DNA of 64,000 bases from G963662655 sp963665015 (GCA_963665015.2 CAXXSY010000003.1:1302001-1366000); one strand, 5' to 3'; counted from the stretch's first letter, positions 7,849 through 16,603 are shown. The notes: generated by a model from the letters alone, not told the origin. Program-made: numbers and translations.

Positions 7849-9192
7849 TTGGGAGAAGATAGCCGACGGCAATTCAAGCATACCGTCGCAAGCGCGAAGC
7901 AACTGGCAGTCGAAATGGCGTCCTTCACCAATTCTAAGGGCGGGGTCATCTATATCGGTGTAAATGACACCTGCGAGATCGTTGGATTATCGCAGAAAGA
8001 AGTAGGCCAGATCAATCAGCTCATCGGCAACGCTGCCAGTCAGCTTGTGAAAAGCCCCATTACGGTGGAAACAGAGAATATCCCGATTGGGGACGGTAAA
8101 TTGGTCATTGCCGTAACGATTTCGGAAGGGATCAACAAGCCATATCTGGTTGATGGAGTAACATGGTTGAAATCAGGCTCCGATAAACGCAGGATCAATT
8201 CGAACGAAGAGCTGCGACGGATGTTTCAGGCTGGTAAACAGTTTCACGCCGACGAACTGCCGGTTAAAGCGACGATGGAACAGCTCGATATGTTACGCTT
8301 CAGAACGTTCTTCGAGGGCCATTATCGTGAGAAACTTCCTACTGACGATAGTGCGCTTCACAAGCTTCTGCAGAACATGAATCTGGTATGCGAAGACAAG
8401 CGGTTGACCCTCGCAGGGCTCCTGATCTTTTCCGAACAACCGGAACGCACCTATCCGCAGTTCATCGTCAAAGCCATCCGCTATCCCGGGAATGATATTC
8501 ACGCGACCGATTACCTTGATACGCAGGAAATAGAAGGTCCGCTGCGAAAGGTGTATGATGATTCCATTGGCTTCATCAACAGAAACTTACACCGTGTGCA
8601 GCAAGGCAAGGGCGCGAATGCACCGGGAAAACTTGAAATTCCAGAGGAAGCGCTGGAAGAACTCATGGTGAACGCGCTCCTCCACCGTGATTACATGATC
8701 GACGCGCCAATCCGGTTGTTCGTGTTTGACAACAGGATCGAAATCATCAGTCCGGGACATCTGCCGAACAATCTGACCGTTGAGAAGATACTCACCGGAA
8801 CATCCATACAGCGGAATCCGATCCTATGTTCCTACGCTGCCAAGAAAATACTGCCTTATAGCGGTCTGGGAACGGGTATTGAAAGAGCAAGGAAAACATG
8901 GCCACACATTGAGTTCACCGATGATGCCGAGAAGATGACCTTTACGGCAACGGTGAAAAGGGATCAGAGTTTTGCGGTAAAGGATCACAAAAGTGATTTA
9001 AAGGGTCAGGGTGACCTAATAAATGACCTTATAAAAGTAATTGAGAAGACCCCGGAAATCACCTACAAAGAAATGGCGGAAGTCTTAAGGGTAAGCGAGA
9101 CAACCATTAAGAGAAAAATCGCTAAGCTGAAAAGGCAAGGACATATTATACGTATAGGGTCAAACAAAAAGGGCTATTGGGTTATAAAATGA
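7849..9192 (+). CDS. AlbA-domain ATP-binding regulator
   Basis: About 447 residues. The N terminus has the AlbA_2/Schlafen-like DNA-binding domain (ALGEDSRRQFK, then FTNSKGGVIYIGVND). Residues about 265-345 are the helicase-type/GHKL-like ATPase part (ELMVNALLHRDY, NRIEIISPGHLP, YSGLGTGIERA). The last 50 residues form a winged helix (YKEMAEVLRVSETTIKRKIA). Such proteins are putative transcriptional regulators or parts of conflict systems. The start is unclear: TTG at 7849 lies inside the conserved GED motif region, the frame stays open back to 7765 but has no ATG or GTG there, so the 5' end may be damaged. Codon use is more AT-rich than in the flagellar genes, suggesting transfer. Confidence 0.75.
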   Translation: MGEDSRRQFKHTVASAKQLAVEMASFTNSKGGVIYIGVNDTCEIVGLSQKEVGQINQLIGNAASQLVKSPITVETENIPIGDGKLVIAVTISEGINKPYLVDGVTWLKSGSDKRRINSNEELRRMFQAGKQFHADELPVKATMEQLDMLRFRTFFEGHYREKLPTDDSALHKLLQNMNLVCEDKRLTLAGLLIFSEQPERTYPQFIVKAIRYPGNDIHATDYLDTQEIEGPLRKVYDDSIGFINRNLHRVQQGKGANAPGKLEIPEEALEELMVNALLHRDYMIDAPIRLFVFDNRIEIISPGHLPNNLTVEKILTGTSIQRNPILCSYAAKKILPYSGLGTGIERARKTWPHIEFTDDAEKMTFTATVKRDQSFAVKDHKSDLKGQGDLINDLIKVIEKTPEITYKEMAEVLRVSETTIKRKIAKLKRQGHIIRIGSNKKGYWVIK

Positions 9193-9299
9193 CCCTTAAC
9201 GAATCAACACAGAATCTCCTGACATGCAAATAGCTGATACGGGGTTGCTTTTGGAGAGAGTATAAGTTAGTGCAGGGAATGTATAATTGGAGGAAAATG

Positions 9300-10034
9300 A
9301 TGGATGCCACCGTATATCCTTATATCAATTCAATAAATATAGGACAAGGATTACTGAAAAATGGAGAGCTTGAAGTTGGCCCATGTAAAATAACTCTTTC
9401 GGGGATACCTGAAGAAACCTTTTCCTTAGATGCTAACGTAAATAGAAATGCAACCATATCTGGATTGGTTAAGTTATTTCGACTTTTTCAGGACATCCCT
9501 TCCGCAATTCAATTTAATGTTACGAGCAAAAATCACATTACAATTAAGGCACCCCAAATAGTGGATTCTTTCCGTAATAAATCACAACAAGAAATACTCC
9601 CTGGAGCAGAAACTGTTCTGGACAATAAACAGGCAAATCACATCTACATTGAACCGTACAGGCCTTTGAATCTCAAAACTTGGACTCCTGAGACAGAAAC
9701 AGACCTGTATATGATTTTCGGGGATCTACAAGATCTAACTCAGTTTGAATACTGCTGTGGCGCAAGTATAGATGTAGTCAGAAGACTCATTCCTTCGTGG
9801 ATAACTACAAAACCAGACGCTATCTTGATTGATCGTATTTCGGGAAATTACTTGATTGCAGAATTCAAACTGCAATCATCTATGTTTATTGCGAATCACA
9901 ATAGGGATGATATTGACGTACTGATTTGTTGGGATGATGATGCACAGGATAAATTCAGTCTTCCGAGGAATGTGGTTTGCCTAAAAGATGTAGCAGCCAA
10001 TGCCGCAATTGAAGTGCTTGAAGGTCGCAGGTAG
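9300..10034 (+). CDS. PD-(D/E)XK nuclease-like protein
   Basis: A 244-residue protein whose C-terminal part has the restriction-endonuclease-like core: a strand with Asp (K-P-D-A-I-L-I-D), then L-I-A-E-F-K, giving the D...E-X-K triad, then a helix and IDVLICWDDD. The N-terminal 140 residues are not recognised. GGAGG at 9289-9293 is best placed for the second of two tandem ATGs (9300). Base composition is clearly AT-rich compared with flanking genes. It follows the AlbA-type regulator by about 110 bp in the same direction, so the two may form one accessory unit. Catalytic activity is inferred from three residues only. Confidence 0.6.
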   Translation: MDATVYPYINSINIGQGLLKNGELEVGPCKITLSGIPEETFSLDANVNRNATISGLVKLFRLFQDIPSAIQFNVTSKNHITIKAPQIVDSFRNKSQQEILPGAETVLDNKQANHIYIEPYRPLNLKTWTPETETDLYMIFGDLQDLTQFEYCCGASIDVVRRLIPSWITTKPDAILIDRISGNYLIAEFKLQSSMFIANHNRDDIDVLICWDDDAQDKFSLPRNVVCLKDVAANAAIEVLEGRR

Positions 10035-10051
10035 CATACCATATCAATTTC

Positions 10052-10207
10052 ATGGCAAGGCAACAAAACAACCTGTTCTTCACACTACGCAGAAACCATC
10101 AGATACAAAAATCGCTGACAGACTTACACCCATGGTGTGTTGTTGGATTTCAAGAGTTTTGCAACTTGCTGCAAGAAAATATTTTGCGGGATGAAAGTGG
10201 TGGGTAG
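10052..10207 (+). CDS. Possible 51-residue small protein or remnant
   Basis: A short frame beginning MARQQNNLFFTL and ending before TAG at 10205-10207. It is rich in Gln, Asn and Leu and reads as protein-like (LHPWCVVGFQEF), but it has no visible ribosome site. It lies just after the nuclease-like gene and before the convergent sensor gene. It may equally be a fragment of a longer lost gene. Confidence 0.25.
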   Translation: MARQQNNLFFTLRRNHQIQKSLTDLHPWCVVGFQEFCNLLQENILRDESGG

Positions 10208-10254
10208 CATTGGCTTCTGCTGGCAGTTACGGAGGATTGCCTTTAAATTACGCC

Positions 10255-11934
10255 CTACTTCGCCTTCCCCTTCTCCGTATCTGGATTCTCCTGGTCGAAA
10301 ACCACCATCTGCGTTCCTTCGCTGTATTCCTCGAAGCGGATCGCGTCGGCGCTGTGGAATTTCTTCAGTATCTCCTGAATCCGTTCAAGCGAACTGCCGA
10401 TATTGTTGAGGCGTTTGATCTGGTCCGGCTTCAGGGATTCGAGGTCGATGGTCATCATGAACAGCTCGAGGTTTCCATTCAGGATCATCAGGGGTTGGTT
10501 GATTTCGTGGCTTGCGGTGACCGCCATCGCCAGCGCGGACGTCTTTCGCTCGAGTACCGCCTTTTCGCGTTCGGCTTTGACACGCTGCCGGAATTCCTGC
10601 TGCATATCCTGATTGACGATGGTCAGCTTTTCATGTTGTTCAACAGCTTCTTTTTGGTATAGTGAATAGGCTCGCTGTATTTTTCTCGATATCCGGTAGA
10701 AAAGTAGAATCGAGATCAATGTGTAGCCTATCAGGAAGAGAAGCAGTTTATAGAAGTCTCTCTTGAGCATGTTGTAGATCGTATCTTTGTTGTACAAGAG
10801 CTTCTGCTGTGCGTTGGAGCCGAAAACGATTTGCCGAAAATTATTTTCATCCTGTGCTGTCCGCTCCATGAAATGATTGAACGAGATACTTCTGGCAATG
10901 ATCCAATTGTTTCCAGGCAGAATTTTGTAATATGTAAGAAGCTCTTCGGGCTTCTGGTCTTCCGTACGCTGTTCAACGGAGCGGATATACGCTTCGCCGT
11001 TCATACGAATTTCCTTCAGCATCTCGCTGTAATACGGAAACTCGTGGATATCGATCTCATCGGAGGATATCAGCTTGCCGTTATTCTTTGGCGCATGCTG
11101 ATCAATGATGATTTTCGCAAAAGCGTTTCCGCCCTCGATGTCGAGGAGCTCGATGATGCGCGTGTTCGTCTGAAGCTGCCCGGTTATGGCCGATGTGCTC
11201 AGATGACTCTTCATGCTGCTGGTCAGTTCACCGTACAATGTCTGCTCATACGAACCGAAACAAAGAATCCAGCCGCTTTGCTCCAGTTTTCTGGCCTGAG
11301 CCAGCGCTGGCTGGGAGGGTCTGTTCCCATACTTTCCGTCTTCAGAATACTGTATCCACGATTCCGGATTTCGTAGCATCGCACCGACGATTCCCGGAAC
11401 ATTGTATTTCTCGTATAAAATCTCGCGGTTCAATTCGGATGATTGATCTTCGCCACCGCAGAAATGCCTGATCTCGCCTTTTTCGTCCAATACGAGAAAG
11501 AAGCGGTCTTCAGGGCATTTCAGCTTGAGGATTTCCTCTTCGACTTGGCGGTTGTCGCCGATAGAGGAGGCATATCTCGAAAACGAGCCGCTGAGCATTT
11601 GCAGGGTATTCTGGATATCGGTTTTGATGAGGTGTTCAATCTGCGTCTGTGCCTTACTTATGTTTTCGATTTCGAGATTGGCGGTCTCCTTGAGCATCGT
11701 GCGGTTTTGCTGAATCATCTTGCGCTCGATCTTCTGCGACATCGAATCGAATCGCTTCTCGAAGATATCCTTCTGATAGGAGACGTTACGCTCGAAGAAT
11801 TTGTTCTGCTCCATAAATATTCGGTTCAGATTGCGGTATAAGATGTACCCCACTCCTGCCGTAAGCAGCAAAACAATGATCAGCGCGCTGATCAAATATC
11901 CTTTGAACGTACTCGGTTGCTCTTGCTTCTTCAT
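10255..11934 (-). CDS. Membrane sensor ending in a HisKA domain, without kinase ATPase
   Basis: About 559 residues. One membrane helix near residues 11-35, an extracytoplasmic sensor of about 360 residues (dCache-like; RFFLVLDEKGEIR and LLTYYKILPGNNWIIAR), a second helix near 400-425 (LLLFLIGYTLISILLFY), a helical linker and then a HisKA dimerisation/phosphoacceptor domain with the H-box A-S-H-E-I-N-Q-P-L. The protein ends about 60 residues after the His with an acidic tail; the HATPase catalytic domain is absent and I see no remnant of it downstream. It must be phosphorylated in trans, or act without phosphorylation. The start is uncertain: ATG 11934 is used here, GTG 12003 would add 23 residues. 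Confidence 0.78.
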   Translation of the reverse strand: MKKQEQPSTFKGYLISALIIVLLLTAGVGYILYRNLNRIFMEQNKFFERNVSYQKDIFEKRFDSMSQKIERKMIQQNRTMLKETANLEIENISKAQTQIEHLIKTDIQNTLQMLSGSFSRYASSIGDNRQVEEEILKLKCPEDRFFLVLDEKGEIRHFCGGEDQSSELNREILYEKYNVPGIVGAMLRNPESWIQYSEDGKYGNRPSQPALAQARKLEQSGWILCFGSYEQTLYGELTSSMKSHLSTSAITGQLQTNTRIIELLDIEGGNAFAKIIIDQHAPKNNGKLISSDEIDIHEFPYYSEMLKEIRMNGEAYIRSVEQRTEDQKPEELLTYYKILPGNNWIIARSISFNHFMERTAQDENNFRQIVFGSNAQQKLLYNKDTIYNMLKRDFYKLLLFLIGYTLISILLFYRISRKIQRAYSLYQKEAVEQHEKLTIVNQDMQQEFRQRVKAEREKAVLERKTSALAMAVTASHEINQPLMILNGNLELFMMTIDLESLKPDQIKRLNNIGSSLERIQEILKKFHSADAIRFEEYSEGTQMVVFDQENPDTEKGKAK

Positions 11935-11999
11935 CCTGGTCGTGTCCGGCAATTTCTGGCGTATTTCATTTTTTTCTTTACATCCATATAATAATATGT

Positions 12000-12013
12000 T
12001 CACTGAACAGTGA
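12000..12013. promoter_or_regulatory. Small palindrome between divergent genes
   Basis: TCACTG-AA-CAGTGA is a perfect 6-bp inverted repeat in the intergenic space between the HisKA sensor and the aldolase gene. It has the form of a dimeric regulator site, but nothing shows that it is bound. A second short one, GCATG-AAAA-CATGC (12072-12085), lies just before the aldolase ribosome site. Confidence 0.3.
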
Positions 12014-12095
12014 TTGTCGAGTGGAAAATAGGATAAACGCTCTAAATTTCAGATTATTATGAGGTTAGAAGGCATGAAAACATGCGGGAGGTCTT

Positions 12096-13151
12096 ATGAT
12101 CACTTATGAGAAAATCGTGGAATATCTGGGGAATGATGCGGCTTCACTCCTCGAACATCAATGCACCGGCGTTCCGAAAGATGTGCTGCATCTGCCTTCG
12201 GCGAATTGGATCGACGAGTGCCTGATCCCGTCGGATCGTCCAGCGCCGGTTCTGCGCAATATGCAAACGCTTTTGGGACATGGAAGGCTGGCCGATACCG
12301 GCTACATGTCGATATTGCCCGTCGATCAGGGAATCGAGCACAGCGGCGGCGCTTCTTTCGCGCCCAATCCGATCTACTTCGATCCGGAGAACATCGTCAA
12401 GCTGGCGATCGAGGGCGGATGCAACGCGGTCGCCTCGACGCTGGGCGTACTGGGCTCCGTATGCCGGAACTACGCACACAGGATTCCCTTCATTCTCAAG
12501 CTCAACCACAACGAGCTGCTGACCTATCCGGAGACGCACGACCAGATCATGTTCGCGGAGGTCGATCAGGCGTTCGACATGGGCGCTGTCGCCGTGGGCG
12601 CGACGATTTACTTCGGATCGGAGGAGAGCAATCGGCAGATCATGGAGGTCTCCGAGGCGTTCCGCTACGCGCACAGCCTGGGACTGGTCACCATCCTCTG
12701 GGCATACCTGCGCAATCCGGCATTCAAGATGGACAAGGACTACCATCTCGCAGCCGACCTGACCGGGCAGGCGAACCACCTCAGCGTCACCATCGAAGCG
12801 GATATCGTCAAGCAGAAGCAGCCGGTCAACAACGGCGGGTACAACGCGCTGAAGTTCGGCAAGACCCACGAGAAGGTCTATTCCGAACTGACCAGCGACA
12901 ATCCCATCGATCTGACCCGCTATCAGCTCCTGAACTGCTACAACGGCAGATCGGGACTCATCAATTCCGGTGGCGCGTCCGGCACGAACGATCTCGCGCA
13001 GGCGATTCGCACCGCGGTGATCAACAAGCGCGCCGGCGGCATGGGGCTTATCTCAGGCAGGAAGGCATTCCAGAAACCGATGAAGGATGGCGTGGCGATT
13101 CTCAATGCCATTCAGGACGTCTATCTCGAAAAGAGGATAACCATAGCGTAA
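12096..13151 (+). CDS. fbaB: Class I fructose-bisphosphate aldolase (DhnA/FbaB type)
   Basis: A 351-residue Schiff-base aldolase that interconverts fructose-1,6-bisphosphate with dihydroxyacetone phosphate and glyceraldehyde-3-phosphate in glycolysis and gluconeogenesis. Supporting segments are S-I-L-P-V-D-Q-G-I-E-H near residue 72, PFILKLNHNE, GAVAVGATIYFGS, TIEADIVKQKQP with the likely lysines, and LINSGGASG with the phosphate-binding loop. This order fits the bacterial/archaeal DhnA class rather than the eukaryotic class I enzyme. A strong GGGAGG lies before the ATG. Its TAA directly abuts the ATG of the next gene, so the two are probably co-translated. Confidence 0.9.
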   Translation: MITYEKIVEYLGNDAASLLEHQCTGVPKDVLHLPSANWIDECLIPSDRPAPVLRNMQTLLGHGRLADTGYMSILPVDQGIEHSGGASFAPNPIYFDPENIVKLAIEGGCNAVASTLGVLGSVCRNYAHRIPFILKLNHNELLTYPETHDQIMFAEVDQAFDMGAVAVGATIYFGSEESNRQIMEVSEAFRYAHSLGLVTILWAYLRNPAFKMDKDYHLAADLTGQANHLSVTIEADIVKQKQPVNNGGYNALKFGKTHEKVYSELTSDNPIDLTRYQLLNCYNGRSGLINSGGASGTNDLAQAIRTAVINKRAGGMGLISGRKAFQKPMKDGVAILNAIQDVYLEKRITIA

Positions 13152-13910
13152 ATGGATACAGATTCAACACATACGGCACACCCGAACCTGCGAACCATGC
13201 TCGTGACGGTGTGCCTGATCACCTCGTTGAGCATCATCTCGCAACGAATCCCGATTCAGCTCGGGACGCTGACGGTGACGTTCATTCTTCTCTTGATCAT
13301 GCAGCGCGACAACCTCGCCCGATTGCGGCATCGCATGTCCAGGATTTTCAAGGTAATCGCGGTGCTGTTCGTGGTTCAGCTACTGCTGCGCCGAAGCGGT
13401 GAGCCGATCCTGCAATGGCACTTCGTGATGATCACCGATGTCGGGCTCAACTACGCGCTGGTCGTCTCGATGCGGTTGATCCTGATCGCGCTGGTCGCGG
13501 GGCTGCTGTTCGATTATCCGTTCACGGATTACCTGCGAGCCTTCCGCGCCTGGAAGATTCCCTACGAGATATCCTTCCTGATCGCCAACACCATCCATTT
13601 CATACCCATGTTCCGGCGGCAGGCGATGCAGATGACGGAAGCGCTCCACATTCGCGGCATACGGCTGCGCTCGATCCCACTGTCCCGACGCGGAAAAGCG
13701 CTGGCGAGTCTTGCACTGCCCATCGTCGCCGGCGTTCTCAACGACGTGAAATACCGCGCGATCTCGCTGGAAATGCGGGGATTCCGCTATCGCAATACCC
13801 GAACCGACTACTTCCGTAACAAGCTGACCGCTATGGATTACGCCGTGCAGGCGGTGGGAGTGATTTTGTTCGTTGCTGTGATTTTCTTGCACATTCGTTT
13901 GACAAAATAG
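13152..13910 (+). CDS. EcfT-like transmembrane component of an ECF transporter
   Basis: A 252-residue membrane protein with about five helices. Two cytoplasmic signatures of the CbiQ/EcfT family are visible: A-L-H-I-R-G-I-R-L near residue 163 and S-L-E-M-R-G-F-R-Y near residue 205; these Arg-Gly helices couple the T protein to the ATPases. ECF transporters take up vitamins and metals using an S protein and two ATPases, none of which is in the window. The start abuts the aldolase stop with no gap. The partner and substrate are unknown; a shared EcfA encoded elsewhere is likely. Confidence 0.75.
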   Translation: MDTDSTHTAHPNLRTMLVTVCLITSLSIISQRIPIQLGTLTVTFILLLIMQRDNLARLRHRMSRIFKVIAVLFVVQLLLRRSGEPILQWHFVMITDVGLNYALVVSMRLILIALVAGLLFDYPFTDYLRAFRAWKIPYEISFLIANTIHFIPMFRRQAMQMTEALHIRGIRLRSIPLSRRGKALASLALPIVAGVLNDVKYRAISLEMRGFRYRNTRTDYFRNKLTAMDYAVQAVGVILFVAVIFLHIRLTK

Positions 13911-13955
13911 CAGCATTAACCGATGATCAACGCATGAATGTATCGAGGGGTGTTC

Positions 13956-16208
13956 ATGAATGAACTTACGACTCTCCTGAAAACCATACGCGAAAAGATG
14001 CTGGAATCACCGGAAAGCGCGATGCGTCTCATCGAGAAGTTTGTCGAGGAGAATCCCGAACTTCCGGAATCGGATGAACTGCTTGAATTACGGTCGCTTC
14101 TCGGGATCGCCAGGCTCAACCAGGGGCAAACGCAAAATGGAATGTCTATTCTGGAAGAGGTGATGCCGCAGCTCGAACAGAGGAACCTCTCGAAGGCCCT
14201 CATCAACTGCCATACCATGATTTCGAATTCCTGCTGGAAAAACAACGATATCAAAGGTCTGTTGCGCCATTGCCTGATAATCGACGAGATCGTCGCCCGG
14301 ATCGGCGATGAGAGCCTGAGTCCAGGACGCTATCAGAATATCGGATTCGCCTACATGGAGATGGGCGATTATGATCGTGCACAGGCATACTTCGAACGAT
14401 CCATCGCGCTCAACCGCAAGCTCCGTAATCACTACGCGCTGGTTCAAACATACAACAAGATGGCATCCAACTTCACGAAGCAGGAGAAATACAAGAAGGC
14501 CCTTGAATTCTTCTTCATCGCCTGGCGCATGTGCAACGAACACAAGCAGGACGAATTGAAGGGACGACTTTTACTCAACATCGGCACCTGCTACCGGATG
14601 CTGCTGGATTACGACAAGGCATTCGACTACTACACCCGCAGTCAGGACGAGCTGGAAAAACGCGACGACAAGCAGATGCTTGCCACGCTCTACCTGAATC
14701 TCGGCATTATCTATCACAAAACGGGCGATGCCGCCAACGCACTCAAGACCTACTTCAAAGCACTCAAACTCCACACCGAGCTGAACATCATCTGGCAGAG
14801 GAACTCGCTCTACAACAACATCGCCAATATCTATTTCGCCCTGAACAATACCAAAAAGGCGATGAAATATTACCAGAAAGCGCTGGAATCGACCCAAAGG
14901 GATGAAAATCCGGAGCTGTACGCTCTCCTGACGATCAATGTCGGGAGCTGCGAGCGGATCAACGGCAATTTTTCGACTGCGGAAGAGCACATCAAGCGCG
15001 GGATCGAACTACTCAAGGAACACAACCTGAAATCGCACCTCGGCGAGGCGTACCGCAACCTGGCATATAACTCCGCAGAAAAGGACGATTATGAGGAAGC
15101 CTACGACTACCTCCTCGAATGCGTGCGTTACTACGAGCGGGTTTATGACTTCACCTCCCGCGAGGACATCGACAAGATCAAGAAGCAATACGACATCCTC
15201 AATACCGAATACGAAAACCTCCAGGAAAAATACGAACTTCTGAATCAGGATCTCGAGAAGCAGGTCGGACACCAACTGATCGGTAAAAGCCGCCAGATTC
15301 GAGAGGTGCACAGCCTGGCCATGAAGGCGGCGATGCACCCCAACGTCAACGTGCTCATCTATGGAGAAAGCGGCGTGGGCAAGGAAATCATCGCCCGTAT
15401 CATCCACCACGCCAGCATCCGGAAAAATGCTTACTTCTGTGCCATCAACAGCAGCGCGATCAGCGACACGCTGTTCGAAAGCGAGTTCTTCGGACACCTC
15501 AAAGGCGCATTCACCAACGCCGAATACTCCCGCAAAGGATACATCCAACAGGCGAATCAGGGCACGCTATTCCTGGACGAGATCACCGAAATGCCACTCG
15601 ATTTCCAGACCAAGCTACTCCGCGCCATCGAAGAAAAGAAGATCATCCCCGTCGGCGATGAAAAGACCATCGAGGTCGATTTCCGCGTGATCGCCTCCAC
15701 CAACCGCGACGTTCATAAAATGGTGAAAGACGACCTCTTTCGCTACGACCTGCTGCACAGACTCAACACGATCGAGATATATATCCCGCCGCTACGGGAA
15801 CGCCAGGAGGATATCATCGTCCTGATGTGGCACTTCATCGAACTCATCGGAAAGCGGATGAACCGCGAGCCGGTCAACATCACCGAGGGTTTCATCGATC
15901 GCTTCCGATCCTACCATTTCCCCGGAAACGTCCGCGAACTCAAGAACCTCATCGAGCGCGCCATCATCCTGGCCGACGACCGCGTGCTGAACGAATCCAT
16001 CGCCCGGAAAATCCTCACGACGAAAGAAGAGTCCAAGCCCGTCGTCCACACGGAATCGATCCGCACCCTGAATCTGGAAGAGAATGAAAAGCAGATCGTC
16101 CTCATGGCACTCAAGCGCGCCGACTGGAACCAGAAACAGGCCGCGACCCTGCTGGGAATCTCTCAAAACGCGATCTACCGCAAGATGAAGAAGTACGATT
16201 TGAAGTAG
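13956..16208 (+). CDS. Sigma-54 activator with an N-terminal TPR sensor
   Basis: A 750-residue enhancer-binding protein. About ten tetratricopeptide repeats cover residues 30-400 instead of a receiver or GAF domain, then a short coiled coil. The AAA+ domain has Walker A G-E-S-G-V-G-K-E (about 469), the sigma-54 contact loop as G-A-F-T-N-A (about 516, normally GAFTGA), Walker B L-F-L-D-E (about 538) and the arginine region ending PPLRERQED. A Fis-type helix-turn-helix ends the protein (QKQAATLLGISQNAIYRKMKK). GAGGGG before ATG 13956 decides the start. Protein-protein contact through the TPRs probably controls it. A sigma-54 promoter with upstream direct repeats lies just after the gene. Confidence 0.9.
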   Translation: MNELTTLLKTIREKMLESPESAMRLIEKFVEENPELPESDELLELRSLLGIARLNQGQTQNGMSILEEVMPQLEQRNLSKALINCHTMISNSCWKNNDIKGLLRHCLIIDEIVARIGDESLSPGRYQNIGFAYMEMGDYDRAQAYFERSIALNRKLRNHYALVQTYNKMASNFTKQEKYKKALEFFFIAWRMCNEHKQDELKGRLLLNIGTCYRMLLDYDKAFDYYTRSQDELEKRDDKQMLATLYLNLGIIYHKTGDAANALKTYFKALKLHTELNIIWQRNSLYNNIANIYFALNNTKKAMKYYQKALESTQRDENPELYALLTINVGSCERINGNFSTAEEHIKRGIELLKEHNLKSHLGEAYRNLAYNSAEKDDYEEAYDYLLECVRYYERVYDFTSREDIDKIKKQYDILNTEYENLQEKYELLNQDLEKQVGHQLIGKSRQIREVHSLAMKAAMHPNVNVLIYGESGVGKEIIARIIHHASIRKNAYFCAINSSAISDTLFESEFFGHLKGAFTNAEYSRKGYIQQANQGTLFLDEITEMPLDFQTKLLRAIEEKKIIPVGDEKTIEVDFRVIASTNRDVHKMVKDDLFRYDLLHRLNTIEIYIPPLRERQEDIIVLMWHFIELIGKRMNREPVNITEGFIDRFRSYHFPGNVRELKNLIERAIILADDRVLNESIARKILTTKEESKPVVHTESIRTLNLEENEKQIVLMALKRADWNQKQAATLLGISQNAIYRKMKKYDLK

Positions 16209-16213
16209 CCGAT

Positions 16214-16267
16214 AATCACGTTATCGCCATCTCCACCATCACGCAAACGGGATCAATCACGTTATCG
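16214..16267 (+). promoter_or_regulatory. Two direct repeats, candidate activator binding sites
   Basis: AATCACGTTATCG occurs at 16214-16226 and again at 16255-16267, 41 bp apart (about four helical turns). The second copy lies in the palindrome ATCACG-TTAT-CGTGAT. They sit about 85-137 bp before the sigma-54 promoter at 16351 and directly after the activator gene, the usual place for enhancer sites. I did not see the motif before flgF. Confidence 0.55.
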
Positions 16268-16348
16268 TGATCCGCGGCATTAGATAAGTTGTCACGCTAT
16301 CCATATACCCCACAAGACATTGCGATGTTTTCGGAACAAATTCCGCGT

Positions 16349-16366
16349 TTGGCACATAATATGCAA
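16349..16366 (+). promoter_or_regulatory. Sigma-54 promoter of the 71-residue gene
   Basis: TTGGCAC and ATGCAA with GG at 16351-16352 and GC at 16363-16364, exactly ten bases between, as required for RpoN. It is 22 bp before the ATG at 16388, with GGAGG in between. Confidence 0.8.
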
Positions 16367-16387
16367 TTAATATTGACGGAGGTCACG

Positions 16388-16603
16388 ATGATGGTAGATG
16401 CTATCGAAATCGGAAAGATTCAGATCACACACTACCGGACCGATCTGAAGAAAGGATCCATCGGGTTCACGGTAACCACCTCGAATTCGAGGATCAAAAA
16501 CATCATCTACTATTACGACCAATCCAACTTCCAGGTTACGCTCGATAAGGTTAAAGCATTGCGAGAAAACTACATCGAGCATATCGGGGAAGTTCCGAAA
16601 TAG
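16388..16603 (+). CDS. 71-residue protein of unknown function under sigma-54 control
   Basis: A small, soluble, Ile- and Lys-rich protein without signal peptide or membrane helix. It starts MMVDAIEIGKIQITHYRTD and predicts as beta strands followed by one helix (LDKVKALRENYIEHIGEV). ACGGAGGTCACG before the ATG at 16388 and the promoter at 16351 rule out the longer frame from 16289, which would begin upstream of transcription. It directly follows the TPR-type sigma-54 activator, which likely controls it. I do not recognise a family; the context suggests an output or feedback partner, or a flagellum-linked regulator, since the flgF operon has the same promoter type. Confidence 0.75.
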   Translation: MMVDAIEIGKIQITHYRTDLKKGSIGFTVTTSNSRIKNIIYYYDQSNFQVTLDKVKALRENYIEHIGEVPK

